DNA of 64,000 bases from contig QHBM01000156.1 of assembly GCA_003244145.1 (NCBI GenBank), positions 1 through 64,000 of the forward strand. Direction: 5' to 3'. The notes below the pieces were generated by a model, which ran no database searches, had not been told where the DNA came from, and saw nothing but the letters and a program-made list of their open reading frames with translations. Position 1 is the stretch's first letter. Every line of letters starts with the position of its first letter. Both the position numbers and the translations under genes were made by a program. This document shows positions 9,941 to 18,980 of this stretch, in pieces. This DNA is from Chthoniobacterales bacterium (lineage in GTDB: Bacteria; Verrucomicrobiota; Verrucomicrobiia; Chthoniobacterales; UBA10450).

Positions 9941-10870
9941 GTGTTTAATCTCACCAAAGGTATCTCCTGCCTTCTTGTCTTCGCGATGCTCCACACTGCC
10001 GTTGCGCAGGACGCGGGCATCGTGGAGCGAGCACGGCTTCTCCAAAAACTTCCGGACTCCGCATCGCAAGATGTGAGCTCGGACGAAATTCCTTCCTCCT
10101 CGAGCCCATCCTCCGAGGACGACAGTTTCGGCCGGCAACTCATCCTCAAAAAAAAGGAACGGCCGCGCCCGTTTTCTCTGAGCGGAGACGCCGGGATTTT
10201 CTTTACGAATAACGCTGCTCTGACTCGCCACGATAAGCAGGATGACTTCCTGTTTTCGGCCAGTGCGGCTCTAAATTGGACCCGGCCACTCGGGAACGAT
10301 GTCACCCTCCAGCTCGGGGGGCAGACCTCGATATTTCGTTATGCCGAAATGTCGTCGCTCGATTTCGAGAGCCTCGGGGCTGGGGCTGGCATCTTATGGA
10401 CGCCAGCGCGTTTGAGCGGCGTCAGTTTTGCGGCACGCTACGATTTCGTCGAGCTCCTGAATCGCCACGGCCGGCAAGTGCTGAGCGATCACGAATTCAC
10501 TTTGGCCGCTCAGAAAACTTTCAGTCTCGGGGGCCCGCATTCCCTCACCTTGGGCGCTATCGGGATGGTTGGTCTCTCCGATCCGCGTTCGGCCCAGCGG
10601 GATCTGGCCGGCGGTTTCGTGCGCTATCAATGGCAGGTCAGCCGCCGCTTGGAAACGGACGTCAGCTATCGCCTTTCCCCGTATTTTTACAATTCGGGAG
10701 GGCGGACCGATGTGAATCATGTCGCATCCTGGAGCGTGCGATATCGATTCACTCCGGACGCCGAGGTGAACAGCTTCCTTTCCTTCGCCAGCAATCGATC
10801 GAATCGGCGCGCTTTCAATTATGACGCGGTCACGACCGGCCTGGGTGTCGGCTTCGTTATCCATTTCTAA
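9941..10870 (+). CDS. Outer-membrane beta-barrel protein
   Basis: 309 residues from a GTG start, the only start that includes the signal peptide (MFNLTKGISCLLVFAMLHTA, cleavage after VAQ). After a Ser/Asp-rich linker (about 40-65) the chain alternates polar and hydrophobic residues in strands such as VTLQLGGQTSIFRY and ends in GVGFVIHF with terminal Phe, as in outer-membrane barrels. No specific family recognised. It precedes the FecR gene by 58 bases and is divergent from the cyclase (88-base shared upstream region), suggesting a common envelope function. Confidence 0.7.
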   Translation: MFNLTKGISCLLVFAMLHTAVAQDAGIVERARLLQKLPDSASQDVSSDEIPSSSSPSSEDDSFGRQLILKKKERPRPFSLSGDAGIFFTNNAALTRHDKQDDFLFSASAALNWTRPLGNDVTLQLGGQTSIFRYAEMSSLDFESLGAGAGILWTPARLSGVSFAARYDFVELLNRHGRQVLSDHEFTLAAQKTFSLGGPHSLTLGAIGMVGLSDPRSAQRDLAGGFVRYQWQVSRRLETDVSYRLSPYFYNSGGRTDVNHVASWSVRYRFTPDAEVNSFLSFASNRSNRRAFNYDAVTTGLGVGFVIHF

Positions 10871-10928
10871 TTCTTTCTTCTGGAAATTATAAAGAAAGGC
10901 ATGACCCCTGCTAAATCGAGGACCAACT

Positions 10929-12296
10929 ATGATTCGCCCTCTTTCGATTATCTTGCTTAGCGCCGCTTCGTGGCTGAGCGCGACTACGGTCGGTTTGGGT
11001 GGTCCGCTGCTCGAAGCGCGGGTCACGAACATCATCAATACGGTCAGCGTCGTGGAGCCGGTGCGGGGCGCGCATCTGGCGTCGCTCAACGAATTGATCA
11101 AGGATGAGCTGGCCCTGAAGACCGGCGTCAAATCTCGCTCCGAGCTTTTGTTCCAGGACAACACCCTCACCCGCATCGGGCCTGAGACCTATTTTAGTTT
11201 CAAGACTGGCACCCGCGACATGACCCTCAAGGAGGGGACAATGTTGCTTCAGGTGCCAAAAGGAATCGGCGGCGCCAGGATCAGGACCGCGGCGGTCACC
11301 GCTTCCATCACCGGCACGACGATCATGATGGAGTATCGGCCCGGACGCGACCTCAAGGTGCTCGTGCTCGAAGGGAGCATGCGGCTCTCGCTCAACGGCA
11401 GTTTGGACGAGCAGGTGTCGTTGCGACCGGGGCAGATGATCATGATGCCTCCGAATGCGACGAAAATTCCGCAGCCGGTTCACGTGGATTTGAAGCAGGT
11501 CATGAGCACGTCGTCTCTGGTTAAGATGTCGACGAAAGGCAAGGGAGCGCTGCCGAGCCTGTCTTTGATTGAGAAGGCGATCGATGAGCAAGCGATCGAA
11601 AAAAGCAACAACACGCTGGTCGCCACGAACCTCGCGATCAAGGGACCCGGCACGGATGTCGTAGTCGGTCCGGAGTCGACGCTGGCCGCGGTTAGCCGTC
11701 ATGAAGATGCGACCAGTGCGACAACAGTCGCGGCAAATCCGCAGTCGACACCAGTTCCTGCCGCCACCCCGCAACCCACTCCTGTGGTCGCGACAAATCC
11801 GTTGCCGACTCCCGCCCCCACGCCCGATCCGTCAGCCACGCCCCAGCCGAGTGCAACACCCGTGGCAACTGCGACTCCGCAATCGACGGCAACACCAAGG
11901 CCGACCGCAACGCCGCGTCCCACCCCTGACGACGACAACCATGATGGAGGGGATGACGGCAACAAGAAAGACAAAAAGAAGAAAAAGGATGAGCTCGCGC
12001 CCGCGTCTACTTCGCCAGCCAGAGGAGCGAAAAGCAATTCCGCTGTTCTAAAAAATTCCGTGCGCGACCGAATCATTCATCTCCAGAACAGCGACCAACT
12101 GGTCTCGCTCATGGAAACCTCCACCAATTCTTCGGACGGCCGCGTGCGTGTGCATACGCACGGCGACGCCGCCAATTCCAAAGGCTCCGCCGCGGCGGGA
12201 CCGGTAGTAGAGCCAACTCGACTTCCAGGAAAAAATTCTTCCACGGAAGCGTCACTCATCGCGCCCGAGCGCGTGCGCCCTGGTCTATCGCCGTAG
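10929..12296 (+). CDS. FecR-domain exported protein with Pro/Thr-rich linker
   Basis: 455 residues with signal peptide (cut near TVGLGG). FecR domain about 40-170: LALKTGVKSRSELLF, TRIGPETYFSF, TASITGTTIMMEY and VLVLEGSMRLSL follow the family pattern of a beta-rich envelope domain. Residues about 270-335 are a low-complexity Thr-Pro-rich repeat, followed by an acidic then Lys-rich patch (DDDNHDGGDDGNKKDKKKKK) and a disordered tail. FecR domains here act without a sigma factor gene; the pairing with a CHASE2 cyclase suggests cell-wall or periplasmic sensing. RBS GAGGA precedes the ATG. The next gene starts five bases after its stop. Confidence 0.85.
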   Translation: MIRPLSIILLSAASWLSATTVGLGGPLLEARVTNIINTVSVVEPVRGAHLASLNELIKDELALKTGVKSRSELLFQDNTLTRIGPETYFSFKTGTRDMTLKEGTMLLQVPKGIGGARIRTAAVTASITGTTIMMEYRPGRDLKVLVLEGSMRLSLNGSLDEQVSLRPGQMIMMPPNATKIPQPVHVDLKQVMSTSSLVKMSTKGKGALPSLSLIEKAIDEQAIEKSNNTLVATNLAIKGPGTDVVVGPESTLAAVSRHEDATSATTVAANPQSTPVPAATPQPTPVVATNPLPTPAPTPDPSATPQPSATPVATATPQSTATPRPTATPRPTPDDDNHDGGDDGNKKDKKKKKDELAPASTSPARGAKSNSAVLKNSVRDRIIHLQNSDQLVSLMETSTNSSDGRVRVHTHGDAANSKGSAAAGPVVEPTRLPGKNSSTEASLIAPERVRPGLSP

Positions 12297-12300
12297 CCGA

Positions 12301-13014
12301 ATGGAAAACCCAGCCGACGAATCCAAGCAATCGCAGGAGGCCGAAAAAAAAGCGGCGAGCGAGCTGAACAATTTACTGGAGATCATCTCCGGAACGAGTG
12401 CGGCCATCGAAAATATCTGGGCAGGAAATGACGGCTCGGAAAAATATTTCGGGATGCTGCGCACCAGCGTCGATCGCGCCGCGAAAGTGACGGCGCAACT
12501 AGTAGAGCACGCCGGCGGCACCGACAAGAAAGTCCTCTTTCATCCCGAGCTGGTCGAGCTGGCGCGCCCCCGAAAGGCCGCGCCACCGGCCCCCCAAAAG
12601 AAACGCCGGCTTCTGGTGGTCGATGACGAACCGATGGCTCTCGTCCTGGCCAAACGCATTCTTTCCGAGGAGGGATTCGAAGTCGCCACCGCCCAGTCCG
12701 GTTTCGAATGTCTGGATTTTGTCCGAAAACGGCCGCGTCATTTCGATCTCGTTCTGCTCGATCTGTCGATGCCTTTCATGGATGGCGAAGAGACCTTCGG
12801 CCGCCTTCGCGCCATTAACCCGGAGATCGTCGTGCTCCTCAGCACCGGCTTCATCGCGCAAGAACGGCTCGATCGGATGCTCGCGGCCGGCATGGCGGGA
12901 TTCCTCCGGAAACCGCACCGCCCCGACGAATTGGTGGCCCATCTGCGCTCCGTTCTGGCGAGCGTGAAAATGTCCCGTGCCGGTTGTCTCGTGAACACGC
13001 TTGCCACTTCCTGA
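12301..13014 (+). CDS. Receiver-domain protein with degenerate DHp-like N-terminus
   Basis: 237 residues. The C-terminal part is a full receiver domain (about 103-222): VVDDE acidic pair, phosphoacceptor D154 in LLDLSMP, K204 in FLRKPH. Residues about 17-72 resemble the DHp helix pair of hybrid kinases (HDFNNLL...RAA.LT.QLL), but here read SELNNLLEII, with Ser in place of the phospho-His. No DNA-binding output domain. Packed between the FecR gene (five bases) and the cNMP-kinase (11 bases), so a phosphorelay partner of that kinase is likely. The DHp reading is by eye. Confidence 0.8.
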   Translation: MENPADESKQSQEAEKKAASELNNLLEIISGTSAAIENIWAGNDGSEKYFGMLRTSVDRAAKVTAQLVEHAGGTDKKVLFHPELVELARPRKAAPPAPQKKRRLLVVDDEPMALVLAKRILSEEGFEVATAQSGFECLDFVRKRPRHFDLVLLDLSMPFMDGEETFGRLRAINPEIVVLLSTGFIAQERLDRMLAAGMAGFLRKPHRPDELVAHLRSVLASVKMSRAGCLVNTLATS

Positions 13015-13025
13015 TCGCCCCCATC

Positions 13026-14153
13026 ATGAATAGTTCTCTCGCCCAGGCCTTCGACCAGCTCTCGCAGAACCGGCTCTTCGAAGGAATCGAATCCGATTTG
13101 CTGAACGAAATCGCGCCCGATGTGCACGCCGTGCAGTTGAACGCGGGCGACATTATTTTCCGCGAAGGGGATCCGGGAGACGTGATGTATCTCGTCGGGA
13201 AAGGTTCGGTTAAAATTTCCAAGTCCGGACGCGGCGGGCAACAGGAAACGCTGGGCTTCATTCAATCGGGAAACTTCTTCGGCGAAATGGCGTTGCTCGA
13301 TGGCGAGCCGCGCTCCGCCATGGCGACTGCGGCCGAACCAACGCTTCTCGGCACCGTGGACGAGCCGACCTTCCAGCACATTCTCGAGCTCGCGCCCAGC
13401 CGCTTGCACATGAACTTTTTGCGCTCGGTTTCGGAACGGCTGCGCAGCGTTAATTCCCATTTCATCTCTGAAGTCATGCGGACCGAACGGCTGAGCCTCG
13501 TCGGCGCGATGGCCAATTCCATTATTCATGATCTAAAAAATCCGATCTGCATCATCCGGTGCTGCACGGATTTGATCGCGGGTGAAAGCACTGATCCTCG
13601 CGTACGCGAGCTGACAACAATGGCCGACAAAGCGGTGAATGGAATGCTTTCGATGACGCAGGAACTGCTCGACTACGCGCGCGGCTCGACCTCGCTCACG
13701 TGCGAAACCGTTTCGATCTGGCGTTTGCTCGATGAATTAAACCAGCAATCGCTCCGCCTGCTCCCCGGCCACAATATTCAGTTTGCAAAAAATATTCGGT
13801 ACGACGGGAGCCTGACGGTCGATCTGCCCCGGTTCATTCGGGTCTTGGCCAACCTGATCAAAAACGCGCGGGAAGCGATGCCGAGCGGCGGTATCCTGAC
13901 CATCAGCACCGACCTGGTGAACGAAGAGGTCGTCATCCGCATCTCGGATACCGGCGTCGGAATTCCCGCGGATATTTTGCCCAAACTTTTCGAACCTTTC
14001 GTGACGCACGGCAAATCGCACGGCACTGGTCTCGGCATGGCGATCGCGAAGTCCGTCATCATCGCGCACCAGGGAAAAATCTCTGTCTCGAGCGTGGAAG
14101 GAAGCGGGACCACGGTCGATATTCGACTGCCCGCGCCGGCCGCGGCCAGCTAG
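13026..14153 (+). CDS. Cyclic-nucleotide-binding histidine kinase
   Basis: 375 residues from ATG 13026. An N-terminal cNMP-binding domain (about 14-130) has a complete phosphate-binding cassette, FFGEMALLDGEPRSAMA, with Glu87, Arg96 and Ser97 at the positions that hold cAMP in CAP-type domains. HisKA follows with H168 in SIIHDLKNP, then a HATPase_c domain with LIKNAREAMP, DTGVGIP and GTGLGMAI. No TM segment, so it is a cytosolic kinase. With an adenylate cyclase next door, direct control by cAMP is a reasonable inference. Gene order places it last in a FecR-receiver-kinase operon, 102 bases before phoB. Confidence 0.9.
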   Translation: MNSSLAQAFDQLSQNRLFEGIESDLLNEIAPDVHAVQLNAGDIIFREGDPGDVMYLVGKGSVKISKSGRGGQQETLGFIQSGNFFGEMALLDGEPRSAMATAAEPTLLGTVDEPTFQHILELAPSRLHMNFLRSVSERLRSVNSHFISEVMRTERLSLVGAMANSIIHDLKNPICIIRCCTDLIAGESTDPRVRELTTMADKAVNGMLSMTQELLDYARGSTSLTCETVSIWRLLDELNQQSLRLLPGHNIQFAKNIRYDGSLTVDLPRFIRVLANLIKNAREAMPSGGILTISTDLVNEEVVIRISDTGVGIPADILPKLFEPFVTHGKSHGTGLGMAIAKSVIIAHQGKISVSSVEGSGTTVDIRLPAPAAAS

Positions 14154-14255
14154 TTCGCGCCAAAAAATCATCGCTTCGCGTGGTGAAAACGTTGCCGCTT
14201 TGACAACCGGCGCGCGCGTCTGCAAGCTCGTCGCGGAAAGATTCGCCGCTTCGCT

Positions 14256-14942
14256 ATGTCGAGCACGAAAATTCTTATTATCGAGGACGAGCAGGACATG
14301 ATCGATCTGCTCACACTCCATCTGCGCAAGGCTGGTTTTGCCTTGAGCACGGCGACAGATGGCGCCTCTGGATTGCGTTGCGCCCGCGAAGAACTGCCCG
14401 CGCTGATCGTTCTGGATCTGATGTTGCCGAAAATGCCCGGACTCGAAATCTGCCGGCTCTTGAAAACCGATATCACGACGCGGCAAATCCCGGTCATCAT
14501 GCTTACCGCGAAGGCGGAGGAGATCGATCGCATTGTCGGATTGGAATTCGGCGCCGACGATTACGTCACCAAACCATTCAGCCCGCGCGAGCTGGTGCTG
14601 CGGATTAACGCGATCTTGCGGCGCGGCAAAGGCGAGGTCGCCGAGGAAAAGAAATTATCGTTCGGTCAGATCACGGTGGATCCAGCGCGGCACCATGTCG
14701 CGGTGGGCGGCAAATCGGTGCGCCTAACGAGCGTCGAATTCAAACTCCTGAGCATGCTCATGCAACGGCAGGGGCGCGTCCAGGCGCGCGACCGCTTGCT
14801 CAACGAAGTCTGGGGTTACGAGAGCGTCATCGACACCCGCACCGTCGACACCCACGTCCGCCGGCTCCGCAAGAAACTGGGGAAAGCGTCCGCCGCGATC
14901 GAAACGGTCCGCGGTTTCGGTTACCGCATTCGGGAAAGCTAG
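14256..14942 (+). CDS. phoB: Phosphate regulon response regulator PhoB
   Basis: 228 residues. Receiver domain (about 5-120) with IEDEQD acidic cluster, phosphoacceptor D54 in VLDLMLP, and VTKPFSP; winged-helix OmpR/PhoB output domain (about 130-226) with the RLTSVEFKLL and DTRTVDTHVRRLRKKLG signature. Binds direct repeats in promoters of phosphate genes. Six bases before phoR and just upstream of pst genes, which assigns it to phosphate control rather than another OmpR-type system. The candidate targets are the 11-bp repeats at 16225, 20575 and 30563. It contains a CCTAACGA octamer at 14723. Confidence 0.95.
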   Translation: MSSTKILIIEDEQDMIDLLTLHLRKAGFALSTATDGASGLRCAREELPALIVLDLMLPKMPGLEICRLLKTDITTRQIPVIMLTAKAEEIDRIVGLEFGADDYVTKPFSPRELVLRINAILRRGKGEVAEEKKLSFGQITVDPARHHVAVGGKSVRLTSVEFKLLSMLMQRQGRVQARDRLLNEVWGYESVIDTRTVDTHVRRLRKKLGKASAAIETVRGFGYRIRES

Positions 14943-14948
14943 ACGCCG

Positions 14949-16220
14949 ATGGGCTGGCTTGCGTTTTGCGGGCTTATCGCGGTCGTGTTGCTGGTGGCGC
15001 TCGCGGTTTGGCGGAAATGGATCGCGCCTTGGAAAGATGCGGCCGAGATCGCGGATGATATCGTCAATCACCGCGCTCCGCGAAGATTTTTGATCAGCGG
15101 TAATCCGCAGGCGCGGCGTGTCGGACTCGCGCTGGAAAATCTGGCCGATCGCCGGCGCGAGTTGGAAGAGCGAGTGCGCGAAGGTGAGCTAAGCGTCCAG
15201 GCCGTTTTCGGCGCGATGCTCGATGGGCTCGTGGTCGTGGACAATCGGCGCCACATCCGCCTGATGAATCGCGAATTCCGGCGTGTCTTCGGTCTGGAGG
15301 AAAATATTTCCGGAGGAACGCTGCTGGAGTTGATTCACAACGCTTCGGTCGATCGCCTCGCCGTCGAAGCGATTCGCAGCCGGCAAGCGCAGCGGGAATC
15401 GATTCCGATTTCCCGCGGGGGCGGTGAAGCTCGAGAGATGGAAGTGAGCGCGGTGCCGCTCGGCGAAAATTCGGCGGAGATGGAAGGCGCGGTGGTTTTG
15501 TTCCGCGACGTCACCCATCTGCGAAAGGTGGAGGAAATGCGGCGTGATTTCGTGGCAAATGTTTCGCATGAGCTGCGGACACCGTTGTCGATCTTCCGCG
15601 GGTATCTCGAGACCTTGCTCGACGATCCGCAGCAGCCGCCCGGCGAATTGCTTCGCATCCTCGAGATCATGGAACGTCATTCGGATCGCTTGAATGCGCT
15701 CGTTGAAGATGTCCTGATCCTGGCCCGGCTCGAATCGCCCGGAACGCAGCTTGATTTATCGGAGGTTGATCTCCCGGAACTATTGCACGCGATCATGCGC
15801 GACTGGGAAAAGCGATTCGCGGCCAAACAGCTGAAGTCACATCTCAATTTCGGAAGCCTGCCGCTTCTCGTTGCCGACGAGGCGCGGCTTCAGGAAGTCA
15901 TCTATAATCTGCTCGATAACGCGGTGAAATATTCTCAACCGGGCGGGACGGTTTTCTTGCGAGCTGAAGTGAACGGCGATCGCGTACGCATCAACGTGAC
16001 CGATCAAGGCGTCGGCATTCGCGAAGCCGATCTGCCGCGGATCTTCGAGCGGTTCTATCGCGCGGATAAGTCGCGCAGCAACGAGCACATTGGGACAGGG
16101 CTGGGCCTCTCCATTGTGAAACATATCGTGCAACTTCACGGCGGCACCGTCGACGCCGGAAGCGATCTTGGTAAAGGAACGACTATTAGCGTCCTTCTTC
16201 CCGCTTCGCGCGGTCTCTGA
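14949..16220 (+). CDS. phoR: Phosphate regulon sensor histidine kinase PhoR
   Basis: 423 residues: one N-terminal TM helix (about 3-20), linker, PAS domain (about 81-190), HisKA with H207 in VANVSHELRTPLS, and HATPase_c with NLLDNAVKYS, DQGVGI and HIGTGLGLSIV. The single membrane helix and absence of a periplasmic sensor fit PhoR, which reads the state of the Pst transporter through PhoU. Directly follows phoB and precedes pstC. Confidence 0.94.
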   Translation: MGWLAFCGLIAVVLLVALAVWRKWIAPWKDAAEIADDIVNHRAPRRFLISGNPQARRVGLALENLADRRRELEERVREGELSVQAVFGAMLDGLVVVDNRRHIRLMNREFRRVFGLEENISGGTLLELIHNASVDRLAVEAIRSRQAQRESIPISRGGGEAREMEVSAVPLGENSAEMEGAVVLFRDVTHLRKVEEMRRDFVANVSHELRTPLSIFRGYLETLLDDPQQPPGELLRILEIMERHSDRLNALVEDVLILARLESPGTQLDLSEVDLPELLHAIMRDWEKRFAAKQLKSHLNFGSLPLLVADEARLQEVIYNLLDNAVKYSQPGGTVFLRAEVNGDRVRINVTDQGVGIREADLPRIFERFYRADKSRSNEHIGTGLGLSIVKHIVQLHGGTVDAGSDLGKGTTISVLLPASRGL

Positions 16221-16224
16221 AGCT

Positions 16225-16241
16225 CGTCACACAAACGTCAC
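16225..16241 (+). promoter_or_regulatory. Candidate Pho box upstream of pstC
   Basis: Two perfect CGTCAC half-sites start at 16225 and 16236, exactly 11 bases apart, the one-turn spacing of PhoB direct repeats. The pair lies 52 bases before the pstC ATG, just after the phoR stop. Matching 11-base-spaced repeats occur before pstS1 (53 bases from its ATG) and before the porin gene. Confidence 0.7.
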
Positions 16242-16293
16242 ACTAAACCAATTGCCGGAGGGCTGACGCTTCCGCGAAAGTGGCTCCCGCATT

Positions 16294-17886
16294 ATGGAAG
16301 GCGTCGCTGATCCCCGCATTCTCATTCCGGCGCGAAGCACATCGCGCCGCACCCAGGTCGTAGTCGAACAAGGCATCAAAGCGTTCTTCGGCGGCAACGC
16401 GCTCGTTGCTGTCGTCGTGCTCGCACTGATCACCATTTTCCTTTTCCGCGAAGGCTTCGGATTTTTCGGACAAAACTTGGCGAACCTTCGGCTTTATCGG
16501 CAGGCCGGTCTCGAATACGTCGATATCATTCGCGGCGTTTCCATGGAGCACGAATCGCTCTCGCGAAAATTGAGTGAGATCCGGTTGCGCGAGGTGCGGA
16601 CGATGGAAAAGCGGAACGTTCCGCTCGAGGAAATCAACGCCAAACTCGCGCCCTTCGATCAGTTCGCGTCTAGTTTCAGCGATACCGCGGAGACTTTACA
16701 CAGCCTCGTTTCCGACCTGACCGAGAAGGCCAGCGCCTTGAAAGAAAAACTTTTCGCGCAGGCGGAATTGCTCGCGCAACGCTCCCAGCTCGAGCGGGCG
16801 GGCGCTCAGGCCGAAGCGGCCAGGATCGTCGTGCCCGAGGTTGATCGTACCGCGGCCCTCGCGAGCCTCCATCAAGGCGCCGCCACGTATGAATCCGTCA
16901 GCGCCGACATGACGGCGAAGCTTTACAGTCTTTTCGCGGCGGCGCCGCCGCTGCCCGATCCGGCCGCGCAAAAAAACTTCGAGCAGTGGAAAACGCGGAC
17001 GCGCGAATATCTCGCCGCCTTGCCCGCGGCTTCCGAGAAGCTCCGGACCTGGTCGTCTGAAGCAGAAATTCCGTGGTATCGCTCGCTTAGTTCATTTCTC
17101 TTTGGCCGCGAATGGATCACGGCCAGTTTCTGGCAGGATTGGTATGGGATCATCCCTTTGCTGGTTGGATCGATCATGGTCTCGATTGTCGCGCTGGTGA
17201 TCGCCGTGCCCTTGGGCGTCTCGTCCGCCATCTACGTCAGCGAAATCGCGTCGCGTCATGAGAAGCGGCTGATCAAGCCCTACATCGAATTCATCTCGGC
17301 GATTCCATCGGTCGTGCTCGGATTTTTCGGAATCGCGGTGGTCGGCCAAGCGGTCCGTGCCGCCTCGCAATCACATTTTTTTAAGTGGGTCTCGTTTTTC
17401 CCGATCAGCGAGCGGTTGAATATTTTTACCGCCGGCTGCCTGCTCGCCCTTATGGCGGTGCCGACAATTTTCACCCTCTCGGAAGATGCGTTGCGCAATG
17501 TGCCGCGCGGATTCAAGGAAGCATCCTACGCACTCGGCGCGAACCGCCTCCAAACCATCGGCCGCGTTCTGGTGCCGGCGTCGCTCTCGGGAATTGTCTC
17601 GGCTATTCTTCTGGGCCTCGGCCGCGTCATCGGCGAGACGATGGTGGTGCTGCTTTGCGCGGGAAACCGGATCGCGATTCCAGATTTCACGCAGGGCCTT
17701 GGCGCGATCTTCCAGCCCGTGCACACGATGACGGGAATTATCGCGCAGGAGATGGGCGAGGTGGTGCGCGGCAGCACCCATTACCGCGCGCTATTCATGG
17801 TGGGCCTCGTGCTTTTCACGATCACGCTCGGGATCAATTATCTCGCGCAGAAATTGGTGACGCGTTTTCGGATGAGCATCGGGTGA
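16294..17886 (+). CDS. pstC: Phosphate ABC transporter permease PstC with large periplasmic insertion
   Basis: 530 residues, far longer than the ~320 of typical PstC. TM1 lies at about 34-52. Residues about 70-270 form an Ala/Glu/Lys-rich, largely helical and probably coiled-coil segment that normal PstC lacks. The canonical permease core follows (about 285-525): [31 protein letters not shown] and the EAA loop [23 protein letters not shown]. Forms the phosphate channel with PstA. A Pho box candidate lies upstream. The insertion could contact PstS or the cell wall; that is inference. Confidence 0.93.
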   Translation: MEGVADPRILIPARSTSRRTQVVVEQGIKAFFGGNALVAVVVLALITIFLFREGFGFFGQNLANLRLYRQAGLEYVDIIRGVSMEHESLSRKLSEIRLREVRTMEKRNVPLEEINAKLAPFDQFASSFSDTAETLHSLVSDLTEKASALKEKLFAQAELLAQRSQLERAGAQAEAARIVVPEVDRTAALASLHQGAATYESVSADMTAKLYSLFAAAPPLPDPAAQKNFEQWKTRTREYLAALPAASEKLRTWSSEAEIPWYRSLSSFLFGREWITASFWQDWYGIIPLLVGSIMVSIVALVIAVPLGVSSAIYVSEIASRHEKRLIKPYIEFISAIPSVVLGFFGIAVVGQAVRAASQSHFFKWVSFFPISERLNIFTAGCLLALMAVPTIFTLSEDALRNVPRGFKEASYALGANRLQTIGRVLVPASLSGIVSAILLGLGRVIGETMVVLLCAGNRIAIPDFTQGLGAIFQPVHTMTGIIAQEMGEVVRGSTHYRALFMVGLVLFTITLGINYLAQKLVTRFRMSIG

Positions 17887-17897
17887 AGGAAAAAACG

Positions 17898-17973
17898 AGG
17901 ATGGAGGATAGAGGATTGAGAATAGAAGAGCATCGCGGCGGGTCGCCATCCGCCATCCTCCACTCTCCATCCT
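17898..17973. repeat. Imperfect inverted repeat at the pstC/pstA joint
   Basis: Left arm AGGATGGAGGATAGAGGAT (17898-17916) pairs with the right arm at 17955-17973 at 16 of 19 positions, with a 38-base loop. The left arm contains the likely pstA start codon, so the first ~25 pstA codons are repeat DNA. Looks like a palindromic REP-type insertion kept in frame. Confidence 0.6.
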
Positions 17974-18980
17974 TGAGGCGGCGCGGCCGGCTGCTCGAAA
18001 AAACGCTCTTCTGGCTCTTTCGCCTCGCCACTTACTTCGTGCTCGCGTGCGCGACTTACATCTTTCTCGACATCGGCATCAAGGGCGGCCGCACGGTTTT
18101 CACCAGCAAAGCGCCCTTCATCAATGTCCCTTTCCTGACCGAGCCGCCCCAGACTCTTTACGTTTTCGATTTCGAAGGGAAAAAGCAGACCTTAAGCGAC
18201 CGGCAATTTCGCGAATGGAAAGTCACGCATCCTGGCGTCTCCGTCGAGGCAAGCAGCATCGCGTATTCAGCCGGCGGCATCTGGCCCTGCATCGTCGGCA
18301 CGGCGCTGCTGGTCGTCGGCTCGATGATCCTCGCGCTCGGCATTGGCGTGAGCAGCGCGATTTACCTCAGCGAATATAGCCGCAACGGCCGGTGGATCCG
18401 GCTCGTCCGAATCGCCATTCTGAATTTGGCCGGGGTGCCGTCGATCGTCTTCGGGCTTTTCGGTTTTGGATTGTTCGTCATTTTCTTCGGCTGGAATGTT
18501 TCGTTGATCGCCGGGTGGTTCACGCTCGGCTTGATGGTGCTGCCGGCGATCATCACCGCGAGCGAAGAATCATTGCGCGCCGTGCCGCAGGGTTTGCGCG
18601 AGGGCTCACTCGCGCTCGGCGCCAGCAAATGGCAGACGATTCGCAAAAACGTTCTGCCTTACGCGATGCCCGGAATTCTGACTTCGTCGATTCTCGGCAT
18701 CGCTCGCGTGGCCGGCGAAACGGCGCCGATCATGTTCACCGCGGCTTACGCGATGAAAGATGAAATGCCCTGGCAGGTGCAGCGCATGACCGATTTCTTT
18801 TTCCAGGGCGTAATGGCCCTGCCGTATCATATTTACGTCGTTAGCTCGAAGATTCCGCAGAATGAATACACCGCGCGGGTCCAGTACGGCAGCGCGTTCG
18901 TCTTTCTTTTTCTCGTGATGCTGATCGCGCTAACGTCAATTGTGTTGCGAGAGCGAAGTAGGAGTCGTCTATCATGGTAA
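17901..18980 (+). CDS. pstA: Phosphate ABC transporter permease PstA
   Basis: 359 residues. After a nonconserved N-terminus encoded by the inverted repeat comes TM1 ([20 protein letters not shown]), a periplasmic insertion of about 70 residues, then the permease core with [29 protein letters not shown] and the EAA loop [25 protein letters not shown] 17901 has a good ribosome-binding site (AAGGA, ten bases away). A TTG at 17973, after the repeat, is the alternative start but lacks one. Overlaps pstB by seven bases. Confidence 0.9.
   Translation: MEDRGLRIEEHRGGSPSAILHSPSLRRRGRLLEKTLFWLFRLATYFVLACATYIFLDIGIKGGRTVFTSKAPFINVPFLTEPPQTLYVFDFEGKKQTLSDRQFREWKVTHPGVSVEASSIAYSAGGIWPCIVGTALLVVGSMILALGIGVSSAIYLSEYSRNGRWIRLVRIAILNLAGVPSIVFGLFGFGLFVIFFGWNVSLIAGWFTLGLMVLPAIITASEESLRAVPQGLREGSLALGASKWQTIRKNVLPYAMPGILTSSILGIARVAGETAPIMFTAAYAMKDEMPWQVQRMTDFFFQGVMALPYHIYVVSSKIPQNEYTARVQYGSAFVFLFLVMLIALTSIVLRERSRSRLSW

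Noticed and set aside
10394-11774. Minus-strand frames opposite the barrel and FecR genes
   Set aside because: Arg-rich shadow frames without ribosome-binding sites or families.
11740-11960. Repetitive CCGACC/CGACC-like DNA considered as a CRISPR or tandem array
   Set aside because: It is the coding sequence of the Thr-Pro-rich linker of the FecR protein; no spacer-repeat structure.
14190-14255. TTGACA at 14200 as phoB promoter
   Set aside because: No -10 element at proper spacing and no Pho-box repeat, so not reported as a feature.
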